This document shows, one piece after another, positions 1 through 7,215 of a stretch of 9,416 nucleotides of DNA. The notes below the pieces were generated by a model. The model saw only the letters and a program-made list of their open reading frames with translations. It made no database searches and was not told where the DNA came from. Where the stretch lies: positions 1 through 9,416 of the forward strand of contig JADGRS010000094.1 of assembly GCA_017880705.1 (NCBI GenBank), read 5' to 3'. The number at the start of each line of letters is the position of its first letter. The stretch's first letter is position 1. A program made the position numbers and the translations under genes. The stretch is from Burkholderiales bacterium (lineage in GTDB: Bacteria; Pseudomonadota; Gammaproteobacteria; Burkholderiales; Usitatibacteraceae).

Positions 1-236
1 GGATCGCCGCTGTGAACGGCCATTGGCCGACATGCGTTGCCACCTGCCGGAAAATCTCGAGCCGGGTCAATTTTCTCAGGCGGTCCGTCAGTGTGGCGCG
101 CGGAATGTCGAGGGCTGAACGGAAGGCTTCGAACGTGCGGGTGCCGAAGAAGGCTTCGCGAATGATCAAAAAAGCCCACGCATCCGAAACGCCATCCTGA
201 TTCTGATCGACATTGGCAGGAATGGTACCGGACCAT
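1..236 (-). pseudogene. HxlR-type winged-helix regulator, N-terminal fragment, probably frameshifted
   Basis: Seen: the minus strand from about base 214 to the left edge encodes a typical HxlR winged-helix segment: VSDAWAFLIIREAFFGTRTF, then an LDIPRATLTDRLRKL recognition-helix region, then an EIFRQV wing. This frame has no ATG, GTG or TTG before the conserved part. An ATG at 236-234 lies in another frame and gives MVRYHSC. If one surplus C near 215-216 is ignored, the two frames join, and the family's conserved N-terminal Cys sits exactly 12 residues before the Trp of SDAW, as usual in HxlR proteins. I therefore read it as one gene with a one-base insertion (mutation or sequence error), cut by the window edge. 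Known of the family: small DNA-binding regulators, often redox- or metabolite-responsive. No target can be inferred. G+C is about 59% over bases 1-240, lower than the genes to the right. No known link to the liv genes beside it. Confidence 0.66.
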
Positions 237-244
237 CGTCCGGT
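227..244. repeat. 7-bp inverted repeat over the hxlR start codon
   Basis: Perfect 7-base arms (ACCGGAC at 227-233 and GTCCGGT at 238-244) are separated by CATC. The minus-strand ATG proposed for the hxlR fragment lies across the right end of the left arm and the spacer (234-236). It could be an autoregulatory operator or a small mRNA hairpin. It also lies 26 bases from the point where livG homology ends, so it could belong to the recombination or assembly junction. Short arms in GC-rich DNA also arise by chance. Confidence 0.3.
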
Positions 245-269
245 CCGCTCCCGCGATCGAACAGGCCCG

Positions 270-980
270 CCGTTCCGACAGGTCCATGACGACTCCCATG
301 TCGTGCTCGATCAGCACGATGGTCGTGCCGAACTCGTCGTTCACGTCGAGGATGAAGCGGCTCATGTCCTGCTTTTCCTCGACGTTCATGCCGGCCATCG
401 GCTCGTCGAGAAGCAGCACCCTGGGCTCCGCGGCGAGCGCGCGCCCGAGATCCACGCGCTTCTGCAATCCGTAGGGCAGCCGCCCCACGGGGGTCTTGCG
501 CACGTGCTGGATCTCGAGGAAGTCGATGATCTCCTCGACGCGCTTGCGGTGCTCGATCTCCTCCCGAAGCGCCGGCCCCACGCGCAATGCCTGCAGGAAG
601 AGGTTGGAGCGGATCAGCAGGTTGCGCCCCGCGAGCATGTTGTCGAGCACCGACATGCCCTTGAAGAGCGCCAGGCTCTGGAAGGTGCGCGCAATGCCGC
701 GCTCGGCGCTATGCCGGGGATCCATGTGCGTGCGCGTCTCGCCGCGAAAGGTGATGCGCCCCTGCTGCGGCCGATAGACGCCGTTGATCACGTTAAGCAT
801 CGAGCTCTTGCCCGCGCCGTTGGGGCCGATGATGGCGCGCACCTCGTGCTCGCGAACGTCGAAGCCCACTTCGGAGAGCGCGTTCACGCCGCCGAACGCG
901 AGCGACACGCCCTCGACCGCGAGGATCACCTCGCCCAGCTTGCGCGGCGCGAGTTGCGGCTCGGCGTCACGCAGGTTCAT
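270..980 (-). CDS. livG: LivG-type ABC transporter ATP-binding protein, 3'-truncated
   Basis: ATP-hydrolysing subunit of a branched-chain amino acid type (Liv/HAAT) ABC importer, acting on the cytoplasmic face of the inner membrane with LivHM permeases and a periplasmic binding protein. Seen: Walker A GPNGAGKSS at residues 52-60, Q-loop Gln101 in TFQSLALF, signature LPYGLQKRVDLGRAL at 168-182, Walker B VLLLDEP at 188-194, D-loop AGMN, H-loop His226 in IEHD. The start ATG overlaps the stop of the upstream acyl-CoA synthetase (ATGA, 977-980), implying translational coupling. Family similarity runs through MGVVMDLSER (residue 237, base 270) and then stops abruptly. The expected C-terminal tail (VVVLDYG followed by 30 or so residues) is missing. 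The frame stays open to the window edge but reads out-of-frame hxlR sequence. The protein is therefore truncated or a chimera and may not fold or couple normally. Confidence 0.88.
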
Positions 981-2935
981 GCGGCCGCCAGGACCCGTTC
1001 CGGCGCGAAGGTCCTCGCCGGAATGATGTGCAGCTCCGCGCGGACCTTACCGGTGCGCCCGTCCTCGAAGCGCACTTGCGCCTCGACCACGCAGCGATCG
1101 GCATCGGAGTAAAGCGCGTCGACGATGGTCGCGTACTTCTCGCCGATGAAGCCGCGGCGCACCTTGCGCGTGCGCGTGAGCTCGCCGTCGTCGGCATCGA
1201 GCTCCTTGTGGAGGATCACGAAGCGGTGGATCTGGCTTGCGCAGAGCTTCGGGTCCCGCGCGAGGTCCGCGTTGACCTTTTCGACGCACTCGCGCACCAG
1301 CTCGGCCACTTGCGCCTTCGCCGCGAGGTCCGTGTATCCGGAATAGGGAATTGCGCGGCGCTCGGCCCAGTCGCCCACGGCCTGCATGTCGATGTTCACC
1401 ATCACGGTCGCCTGGGCCCTGCCATCCCCGAAGGCGACGGCTTCCTTGATGTAAGGGAAGAACTTGAGCTTGTTCTCGAGATACTTGGGCGCGAAGAGCG
1501 TGCCGTCGGAGAGCTTGCCGACATCCCTGGCGCGATCGATGATCTTCAGATGCCCGTCCGCGACGAAGAAGCCGGCGTCGCCCGTGTGAAACCAGCCGTC
1601 GGCATCCTTCGCTTCGCTCGTCGCGGCGTCGTTCTTGTAGTAGGCGCGAAACAGACCCGGGCAGCGCAACACGATCTCGCCCGAATCGAGCACGCGCACC
1701 TCGACACCCTTCATCGGCGGGCCGACCGTGTCGGGCCTCACCTCGCCGTTGGGCTGCACGCACACCATCACCGAGGTCTCGGTGGAACCATAGAGTTGCT
1801 TGAGATTGATCCCGAGCGAGCGGTAGAAGACGAATAGATCCGGCCCGATCGCTTCGCCCGCGGTGTACGCGACGCGCACGCGCGACATGCCGAGGGAGTT
1901 CTTGAGCGGTGCGTATATGACGATGTTGCCGATGGCGTACTTCAGCCGGTCGGCCAGGCTCACGGGCCGAGCGTCGAGGAGGTTCGAACCGACGCGGCGC
2001 GCGAGATCCATGAAATAGGCGAACAGGCGGCGCTTCACCCAGCTCGCGTCCTCCATGCGGATCGTCACCTGCGTGAGGAGGGCCTCGAGGACTCGCGGCG
2101 GCGCGAAGTAATAGGTCGGGCCGATCTCGCGCATGTCGTTGACGACGGTCTCGGCGGATTCGATGCAGTTGATGCGAAAGCCGACGACCATCCACTGGGC
2201 GTAGGAAAACAGGTTTTGCCCGATCCATGCCATGGGGAGGTAGGCCAGCACCTCCTCGTCGTCGCGCAACCCCTCGAGCTCGGCGTAGGCGCGGCTCGCA
2301 TGGATCAGATTGTCGTGGGAGAGAACCACGCCCTTGGGATGGCCCGTGGTTCCCGACGTGTAGAGCATGATCGCGGTATCGGGGCCGGTGCCCCTTGCGA
2401 CCTCGGCGGCGAAGAACCCGTCATGCGACCCCGCGAAGGTCTTTCCGGTCTCGCGAAGCGTCTCGTAGCTCGCGAGCTCCTCCTGGGCGTATTTGCGCAA
2501 TCCGCGTGGATCGTCGAACCAGATGCGCTTGAGCTTCGGGCATTGCGGCATGATCTCGAAGAGCTTGTCGGCCTGCTCCTGGTCCTCCACGACCGCGAAC
2601 GCGATATCCGCGTCCTGGAAGACGTAGACCATCTCCTGCGCGACGGCGTCCTCGTAGAAGGGAACCGGAATGGCGCCGAGGGACTGCGCCGCGGTGAGAG
2701 TCCAGTAGAGCCTCGGGCGGTTCGCGCCGATGACCGCGATGTGGGCGCCGCGAGCGAGTCCCGCCCGCGCGAGCCCGCATGCGAGCCACTCGATCTCGTC
2801 GCGCACTTCGGCCCAGCTCCAGCTCTGCCAGATGCCGAGCGCCTTCTCGCGGATGGCCGGGTGATCGCCCCGCCCCAGGGCGTGGCCCAGCAGCAGCTTG
2901 GGGAACGTGTCTCGGTTCCCGCTTTCCAGCGTCAT
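977..2935 (-). CDS. AMP-dependent long-chain-type acyl-CoA synthetase
   Basis: ANL-superfamily ligase that adenylates a carboxylic acid with ATP and transfers it to CoA, in the cytoplasm. Seen in 652 residues: the P-loop LYTSGTTGHPKG (191-202), A5 motif YGSTET (382-387), A7 WFHTGD (448-453), hinge A8 IDRARDVGKLSDG (466-478), ENKLKFFPYIKEAV (487-500) as in long-chain (ACSL/FadD15-like) enzymes, and a C-terminal TRTRKVRR with the likely catalytic Lys591. About 50 residues follow this lysine. The ATG at 2935 has a good ribosome binding site, AGGAG (2942-2946 on the complement), six bases away. The stop overlaps the livG start. Known: such ligases are frequently encoded with Liv-type transporters in Betaproteobacteria. 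Inferred: it activates the acid imported by that transporter or an intermediate of it. The substrate (fatty, branched or aromatic acid) cannot be read from sequence. Weaker alternative: housekeeping FadD. Confidence 0.93.
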   Translation of the reverse strand: MTLESGNRDTFPKLLLGHALGRGDHPAIREKALGIWQSWSWAEVRDEIEWLACGLARAGLARGAHIAVIGANRPRLYWTLTAAQSLGAIPVPFYEDAVAQEMVYVFQDADIAFAVVEDQEQADKLFEIMPQCPKLKRIWFDDPRGLRKYAQEELASYETLRETGKTFAGSHDGFFAAEVARGTGPDTAIMLYTSGTTGHPKGVVLSHDNLIHASRAYAELEGLRDDEEVLAYLPMAWIGQNLFSYAQWMVVGFRINCIESAETVVNDMREIGPTYYFAPPRVLEALLTQVTIRMEDASWVKRRLFAYFMDLARRVGSNLLDARPVSLADRLKYAIGNIVIYAPLKNSLGMSRVRVAYTAGEAIGPDLFVFYRSLGINLKQLYGSTETSVMVCVQPNGEVRPDTVGPPMKGVEVRVLDSGEIVLRCPGLFRAYYKNDAATSEAKDADGWFHTGDAGFFVADGHLKIIDRARDVGKLSDGTLFAPKYLENKLKFFPYIKEAVAFGDGRAQATVMVNIDMQAVGDWAERRAIPYSGYTDLAAKAQVAELVRECVEKVNADLARDPKLCASQIHRFVILHKELDADDGELTRTRKVRRGFIGEKYATIVDALYSDADRCVVEAQVRFEDGRTGKVRAELHIIPARTFAPERVLAAA

Positions 2936-2989
2936 GGCTGGCTCCTCTCGTTGTGCGCCTAGTGTAGCCGGAACCGCCGCGCGCCTCCC

Positions 2990-3916
2990 CTACGCGGCCA
3001 TGGTCGGCCGCGCGACGCCATCGCGGATCACGATGGCCCCGGCCCGCTCGAGGTCGGCCAGGAGATATCCGGCGAGCGCTTCGTCGTCGAGCCCGAGGAA
3101 ACGGCGCGACATCTGCCGGTAGCAGGGCACGCGACCGACGTAAGCCGCGACGTCGGCGACGCTCATTTCCCGCCGGTCGAGGAGCGCGAAGACGAACAGC
3201 ACCTTCACGACGTGGCGCGCGTTCTTCGCGGGATCGCGCGCGAAGGCGTCGAGGCGCTCGCGCACGCGGGCGATCGCGCCGGCCACGTCCGCGAAGGGCG
3301 CTCCATGCCCCGGAACGACGAGCGCGGGGTCGAGCCTTTCGATGGTTGCCAGGGACTCGCGCGCGGCCTCGATGAAGGGGTTCGCGCCCTCCTCCGGCCA
3401 CACGAAGCCCATGCCGTTCTCCCAGAGGGCGTCTCCCGAGATGAGCACGCGGTTCACCGGCTCGTGGAACATGAGCGCATCCATGTCGTGGCCGGGCGCG
3501 GCATGGGCCTCCCACTCGAGGCCGCCGCCTTCGAACGCCTGTCCCGCCGCGATCGTGTCGTCGAAGTGAAAGGGATCGGCGCGCTGGTCGAACTGCTCCA
3601 TCCACGCGCTTTGCGGCGTCCACGGCCGCACGTGCTTCACTTCGCCCGCGGGAATCGTGATGCGGCAGCCGTAGGCGTTGGCGATCGCGGCGTTGCCTCC
3701 CATGTGATCCGAGTGGCAATGGGTGTTCACGAGGCGCTCGAGCGGCTGGCGGTCGAGCCCTTCAGGGCTCGCGAGTAGCTGCAACGTGCGCTCGCGATGG
3801 GTGCAGTAGCCGGAATCGACGAGGACGTTGTCGCGGGGCGCGAGCATCACGACCTGATTGCAGTTCAGCCATCCGCGCTCGATCACGCGAACCGAGGGTG
3901 GAAGCGAAGGACGCAA
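2990..3916 (-). CDS. MBL-fold metallo-hydrolase with C-terminal winged-helix-like region
   Basis: Metallo-beta-lactamase-fold hydrolase of 308 residues. Seen: the binuclear metal site is complete, with HCHSDH (His66, His68, Asp70, His71), APGHD (His143), SGDAL (Asp162) and VPGHG (His204). The last 70 or so residues (DRREMSVADVAAYVGR onward) look like a small helical, winged-helix-like end, as in LACTB2-type members. No signal peptide is visible, so it should be cytoplasmic. Known: this branch includes thioesterases, glyoxalase-II-like enzymes and nucleases. A thioester hydrolase acting beside the acyl-CoA synthetase is an attractive guess, but the sequence does not prove it. The frame opens with TTG at 3916; a GTG at 3886 (298 residues) is nearly as good because homology seems to begin near VIERGWL. 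Neither start has a clear ribosome binding site. It is first in the leftward gene group, 54 bases before the synthetase. Confidence 0.88.
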   Translation of the reverse strand: MRPSLPPSVRVIERGWLNCNQVVMLAPRDNVLVDSGYCTHRERTLQLLASPEGLDRQPLERLVNTHCHSDHMGGNAAIANAYGCRITIPAGEVKHVRPWTPQSAWMEQFDQRADPFHFDDTIAAGQAFEGGGLEWEAHAAPGHDMDALMFHEPVNRVLISGDALWENGMGFVWPEEGANPFIEAARESLATIERLDPALVVPGHGAPFADVAGAIARVRERLDAFARDPAKNARHVVKVLFVFALLDRREMSVADVAAYVGRVPCYRQMSRRFLGLDDEALAGYLLADLERAGAIVIRDGVARPTMAA

Positions 3917-3930
3917 GGGGATTGGCGGCG

Positions 3931-3960
3931 GCCGATATAATTCGAGATCTTCATCTTATC
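3931..3960 (+). promoter_or_regulatory. AT-rich divergent promoter region with TATAAT
   Basis: The 102-base gap between the leftward MBL gene and the rightward dehydrogenase contains the only markedly AT-rich stretch nearby. A perfect -10 hexamer TATAAT lies at 3936-3941 on the plus strand, which would start transcription near 3948 and leave a leader of about 70 bases. No TTGACA-like -35 is visible at 16-18 bases, suggesting an activator or a weak basal promoter. On the complement TTATAT (3935-3940) and TAAGAT (3953-3958) could serve the leftward genes, though neither has a -35. A short stem CGCTC/GAGCG lies in the leader at 3974-3987. Confidence 0.5.
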
Positions 3961-4018
3961 GTGGCATCGCGCCCGCTCCCCGGAGCGCGCCATCCGTTTC
4001 CGAAAGCGAGGCGCCGGC

Positions 4019-4786
4019 ATGCAGATCCAGAACCACGTATTCCTCGTCACCGGAGGCGGCTCGGGGCTCGGCGCCGCCGCGGCGACGATGCTCGCGGCCA
4101 ACGGCGGCAAGGTCGTCATCGCCGATCTCAACGAGTCCGCCGGCAGGGACCTCGAGGGCTTTCTCGGCGGCGCGGTGCGCTTCGTCAAGGCCGACGTGAC
4201 GGACGAAGGGTCGACGCAGGCCGCGGTCGAGACGTGCGTCTCCACGTTCGGAGCGATCCACGGCCTCGTGAACTGCGCCGGCGTGGCGCCCGGCGAACGC
4301 GTCGTCGGCCGCAACGGCCCGCACGCGCTCGCCAGCTTCGAGCGCGCGGTCAGGATCAACCTGGTCGGCACCTTCAACGCGATCCGCCTCGCCGCGACGA
4401 AGATGAGCGCGCAGCCGGCGATGGAAGGCGGCGAGCGCGGCGTGATCGTGAACACGTCGTCGGTCGCCTCGACGGACGGGCAGATCGGCCAGGCGGCCTA
4501 TGCCGCGTCGAAGGCGGGCGTGAACGGCATGACGCTGCCGATCGCGCGCGAGCTCGCGAAGTTCGGGATCCGCGTGATGACCATCGCCCCCGGAATCTTC
4601 GATACGCCGATGCTGCAGGGCATGAGCGACGAGGTGCGCAATTCGCTCGGCGCGCAGGTACCCTTTCCGCCCAGGCTCGGTGATCCCGACGAGTTCGCGC
4701 AGCTCGTGCGCCACATCGTCGAGAACGAGATGCTCAACGGCACGGTGATCCGCCTCGACGGGGCGATCCGCATGGCCGCCAAATGA
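4019..4786 (+). CDS. Short-chain dehydrogenase, HSD10-like 3-hydroxy-2-methylbutyryl-CoA dehydrogenase
   Basis: NAD-dependent oxidoreductase of the classical SDR family (255 residues), cytoplasmic. Seen: nucleotide-binding TGGGSGLG (11-18), Asp36 in VVIADLN favouring NAD over NADP, NCAG (85-88), Asn114, Ser148 in NTSS, and YAASK giving Tyr161 and Lys165. The C-terminal half ([57 protein letters not shown]) is strikingly like mammalian type-2 3-hydroxyacyl-CoA dehydrogenase (HSD17B10). Known of that family: oxidation of 2-methyl-3-hydroxybutyryl-CoA in isoleucine breakdown, and of other short 3-hydroxyacyl-CoAs. Its place before isovaleryl-CoA dehydrogenase and thiolase fits that role, with the thiolase taking the product. 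The start is preceded by a modest GAGG eight bases upstream. A 5-bp stem (GAGTG/CACTC) lies at 4785-4797, just at the stop, without a T-run. Confidence 0.93.
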   Translation: MQIQNHVFLVTGGGSGLGAAAATMLAANGGKVVIADLNESAGRDLEGFLGGAVRFVKADVTDEGSTQAAVETCVSTFGAIHGLVNCAGVAPGERVVGRNGPHALASFERAVRINLVGTFNAIRLAATKMSAQPAMEGGERGVIVNTSSVASTDGQIGQAAYAASKAGVNGMTLPIARELAKFGIRVMTIAPGIFDTPMLQGMSDEVRNSLGAQVPFPPRLGDPDEFAQLVRHIVENEMLNGTVIRLDGAIRMAAK

Positions 4787-4816
4787 GTGCCTCACTCGGC
4801 GTAAGGCCCCTGGAAA

Positions 4817-4825
4817 TGCGATAAT
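4817..4825 (+). promoter_or_regulatory. Extended -10 promoter before isovaleryl-CoA dehydrogenase
   Basis: The 68-base gap after the SDR gene holds TG-C-GATAAT (TG at 4817-4818, GATAAT at 4820-4825), an extended -10 element matching the consensus in five of six hexamer positions. No good -35 is visible, which extended -10 promoters tolerate. Transcription would start near 4832, leaving a leader of about 23 bases before the TTG start. This would give the acyl-CoA dehydrogenase operon its own promoter separate from the SDR promoter. Confidence 0.45.
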
Positions 4826-4854
4826 TACACTCTTGTCCCCCCGAAAAGCTGTCT

Positions 4855-6021
4855 TTGCTATTCGATACTCACTTGACCGAGGAATTCGACGCGCTGCGCG
4901 ATACGGTGAAGCGCATGTGCGACGCGGAGCTTGCGCCGCGGGCCGCCGCGATCGACGCGAAGAACGAGTTCCCGCAGGACATGTGGAAGAAGCTGGGCGA
5001 GCTGGGGCTCCTCGGGATGACGGTACCGGACCAGTACGGCGGCACGGGCCTGGGTTATCTCGCCCACGTGGTGGCGATGGAAGAGGTCTCGCGCGCCTCG
5101 GCCTCGGTAGGACTTTCCTATGGCGCGCATTCGAACCTCTGCGTCAACAATCTCTACCTCAACGCCTCGGAAGCGCAACGCCGCAGGTACCTGCCGAAGC
5201 TATGCTCCGGTGAATTCGTGGGCGCCCTCGCCATGAGCGAGCCCGGCGCGGGCTCCGACGTCGTAGGCTCCATGGCGTGCAAGGCCGAGAAGAAGGGCGA
5301 TCGCTGGATCGCCAACGGCTCGAAGATGTGGATCACGAACGGGCCCGATGCGGACGTGCTCATCGTCTACATGCGCACCGCGCCGAAGGACCAGGGCTCG
5401 AAGGCGATGACCGCGTTCCTCGTCGAGAAAGGCATGAAGGGCTTCACCACCGCCCAGAAGCTCGACAAGCTCGGCATGCGCGGCTCGAACACCTGCGAGC
5501 TCGTGTTCCAGGATTGCGAGATCCCGCCGGACAACGTGCTGGGCCAGGTGGACGGCGGCTCACGCGTGCTGATGAAGGGCCTCGATACCGAGCGCACCGT
5601 GCTCTCGGGAGGGCCGCTCGGGATCATGCAGGCGGCGATGGACCTGGTGATTCCCTACGTTCACGAGAGGAAGCAGTTCGGGCAGCCCATCGGCACCTTC
5701 GAGCTCATGCAAGGCAAGCTCGCCGACATGTACACGCGCCTGCAGGCCTCCCGCGCGTTCAGCTATCGCACCGCGCAGGCGCTCGACGCGGGCCGCGGGC
5801 GCGCCGTGCGCAAGGATGCCGCCGCTTGCATCCTCTTTGCCTCGGAGAATGCCGTGCAGGTCACCCTCGAGGCGATCCAGGCGATGGGCGGCAACGGCTA
5901 CATCAATGACTTTCCCGCCGGACGATTGCTACGGGACGCCAAGCTCTACGACATCGGCGCCGGCACCAACGAGATCCGCCGCATGTTGATCGGGCGCGAG
6001 CTATTCGAAGAATCAGTTTGA
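4855..6021 (+). CDS. liuA: Isovaleryl-CoA dehydrogenase
   Basis: FAD-dependent acyl-CoA dehydrogenase (388 residues) converting isovaleryl-CoA to 3-methylcrotonyl-CoA in leucine breakdown and passing electrons to ETF. Seen: the ACAD FAD motif [10 protein letters not shown] (126-135), WITNG (159-163), [10 protein letters not shown] (271-280), QAMGGNGYI (342-350) and [12 protein letters not shown] (365-376). The usual catalytic Glu of the YEGT motif is replaced by Gly, while [15 protein letters not shown] carries Glu246. This relocated base is the hallmark of isovaleryl-CoA dehydrogenases. No ATG is available: the best start is TTG at 4855, because [14 protein letters not shown] already matches the family N-terminus. 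CTG at 4849 and TTG at 4873 are alternatives. No strong ribosome binding site is visible. It is followed by the thiolase after 13 bases, and an extended -10 element lies 30 bases upstream. Confidence 0.95.
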   Translation: MLFDTHLTEEFDALRDTVKRMCDAELAPRAAAIDAKNEFPQDMWKKLGELGLLGMTVPDQYGGTGLGYLAHVVAMEEVSRASASVGLSYGAHSNLCVNNLYLNASEAQRRRYLPKLCSGEFVGALAMSEPGAGSDVVGSMACKAEKKGDRWIANGSKMWITNGPDADVLIVYMRTAPKDQGSKAMTAFLVEKGMKGFTTAQKLDKLGMRGSNTCELVFQDCEIPPDNVLGQVDGGSRVLMKGLDTERTVLSGGPLGIMQAAMDLVIPYVHERKQFGQPIGTFELMQGKLADMYTRLQASRAFSYRTAQALDAGRGRAVRKDAAACILFASENAVQVTLEAIQAMGGNGYINDFPAGRLLRDAKLYDIGAGTNEIRRMLIGRELFEESV

Positions 6022-6034
6022 ACCGGAGAAGCAA

Positions 6035-7213
6035 ATGGCAGAATCAATCGTCATTGTCGGAGCCAAGCGCACCCCCATCGGCTCCATGCAGGGCAAGTTC
6101 AACTCGGTGACCGCTTCGCAGCTCGGGTCGGTGGCGATCAAGGCGGCCATCGAGCAGGCGGGCGTGAAGCCCAACGAGGTGGACGATCTCATCTTCGGCA
6201 ACGTGCTGGGCGCGGGCCAGGGCCAGGCGCCGGCGCGCCAGGCGGCTCTCTGCGCGGGGCTCGACAAATCGACTCCCGCGACCACCGTCAACAAGATGTG
6301 CGGCTCCGGCATGAAAGCCACGATGATGGCCGCCGACGAGCTGACCTCCGGCCAGGCGACGATCGTGGTCTCCGGCGGCATGGAATCCATGACCAACGCG
6401 CCGCACCTGCTGCCCAAGTCGCGCGCGGGCTTTCGCTACGGCTCGACACAGCTCCTCGACCACATGGCGGTCGACGGCCTCGAGAACGCCTACGACGGCA
6501 AGCCCATGGGCTACTTCGCGGACAAGACCGCGGAGAAGTACGGCTTCACGCGCGAGCAGATGGATGCCTACGCGAAGACCTCCACCGAGCGCGCGCTGAG
6601 CGCGTCGAAGTCGGGCGCCTTCGCCGACGAGATCGCCCCGGTCACCGTGAAGGGACGCAAGGGCGACGAAGTCGTGAAGGACGACGAGACGCCCTTCAAC
6701 GTGAACATCGAGAAGATCCCCACGCTGCGCCCCGCGTTCAACAAGGACGGGACCGTGACTGCGGCCACGTCCTCGTCGATCTCCGACGGCGCCGCCGCGC
6801 TCGTGCTGATGACCGAGTCCGAGGCGAAGAAGCGCGGCGCGAAACCGCTCGCGAAGATCGTCGCCTATGCCTCCAACGCCCACGAGCCCGAGTGGTTCAC
6901 GACGGCTCCCGTCGGCGCGATCAAGAAGGTGCTCGACAAGGCCGGCTGGAAGGCCTCGGACGTCGATCTGTTCGAAGTGAACGAGGCGTTCGCCGTGGTC
7001 ACGATGGCGGCCATGAAGGACGTGGGCATTCCGCACGAAAAAGTGAACGTGAACGGGGGGGCGTGCGCGCTCGGACACCCGATCGGCGCCACGGGCGCCA
7101 GGATCATCACGACGCTGATCTACGCGCTGAAGAAGCGCGGCTTGAAAAAGGGGGTCGCCGCGTTGTGTATCGGCGGCGGCGAAGGAACTGCACTCGCACT
7201 GGAGGTGATGTAA
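6035..7213 (+). CDS. Acetyl-CoA C-acetyltransferase (thiolase II)
   Basis: Thiolase of 392 residues that cleaves or forms acetoacetyl-CoA; in this setting it probably also cleaves 2-methylacetoacetyl-CoA to acetyl-CoA and propionyl-CoA. Seen: nucleophile Cys89 in VNKMCGSGMKA, VVSGGMESM (111-119), NEAF (Asn316 to Phe319), GGACALGHPIGATG with His348, and the second active cysteine Cys378 in CIGGGEGTA. The length is normal for biosynthetic/degradative type II thiolases. The SSISDGAAALVLMTE and EPEWFTTAPVGA segments resemble the eukaryotic acetoacetyl-CoA thiolase (ACAT1-like) branch more than PhaA. Whether it has that branch's 2-methyl tolerance is an inference from its neighbours. The ribosome binding site is GGAG eight bases before the ATG. 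It is 13 bases after isovaleryl-CoA dehydrogenase, and its last codons carry the ribosome binding site of the next gene. Confidence 0.94.
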   Translation: MAESIVIVGAKRTPIGSMQGKFNSVTASQLGSVAIKAAIEQAGVKPNEVDDLIFGNVLGAGQGQAPARQAALCAGLDKSTPATTVNKMCGSGMKATMMAADELTSGQATIVVSGGMESMTNAPHLLPKSRAGFRYGSTQLLDHMAVDGLENAYDGKPMGYFADKTAEKYGFTREQMDAYAKTSTERALSASKSGAFADEIAPVTVKGRKGDEVVKDDETPFNVNIEKIPTLRPAFNKDGTVTAATSSSISDGAAALVLMTESEAKKRGAKPLAKIVAYASNAHEPEWFTTAPVGAIKKVLDKAGWKASDVDLFEVNEAFAVVTMAAMKDVGIPHEKVNVNGGACALGHPIGATGARIITTLIYALKKRGLKKGVAALCIGGGEGTALALEVM

Positions 7214-7215
7214 GC

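Noticed and set aside
213..1112. Long open frame (299 codons) on the plus strand over livG
   Set aside because: It is the complement of a gene with Walker A, Walker B and H-loop motifs; its translation is His/Arg-rich with no domain pattern, typical of antisense frames in GC-rich DNA.
1028..2228. Open frames on both strands inside the acyl-CoA synthetase (1028-1837 plus, 1047-2228 minus)
   Set aside because: The synthetase frame contains all ANL motifs in order; the others are Arg- or His-rich shadows.
2950..2975. TACACT on the complement before the acyl-CoA synthetase as a -10 promoter
   Set aside because: No -35 at a proper distance and only a 54-base gap after the MBL gene; cotranscription is the simpler reading.
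2421..3719. 432-codon minus-strand frame spanning the synthetase and MBL genes
   Set aside because: It overlaps two genes with complete catalytic motifs in another frame and is extremely Arg-rich.
4785..4797. Hairpin GAGTG-CCT-CACTC at the SDR stop as a terminator
   Set aside because: Only five base pairs and no T-run after it; too weak to call.
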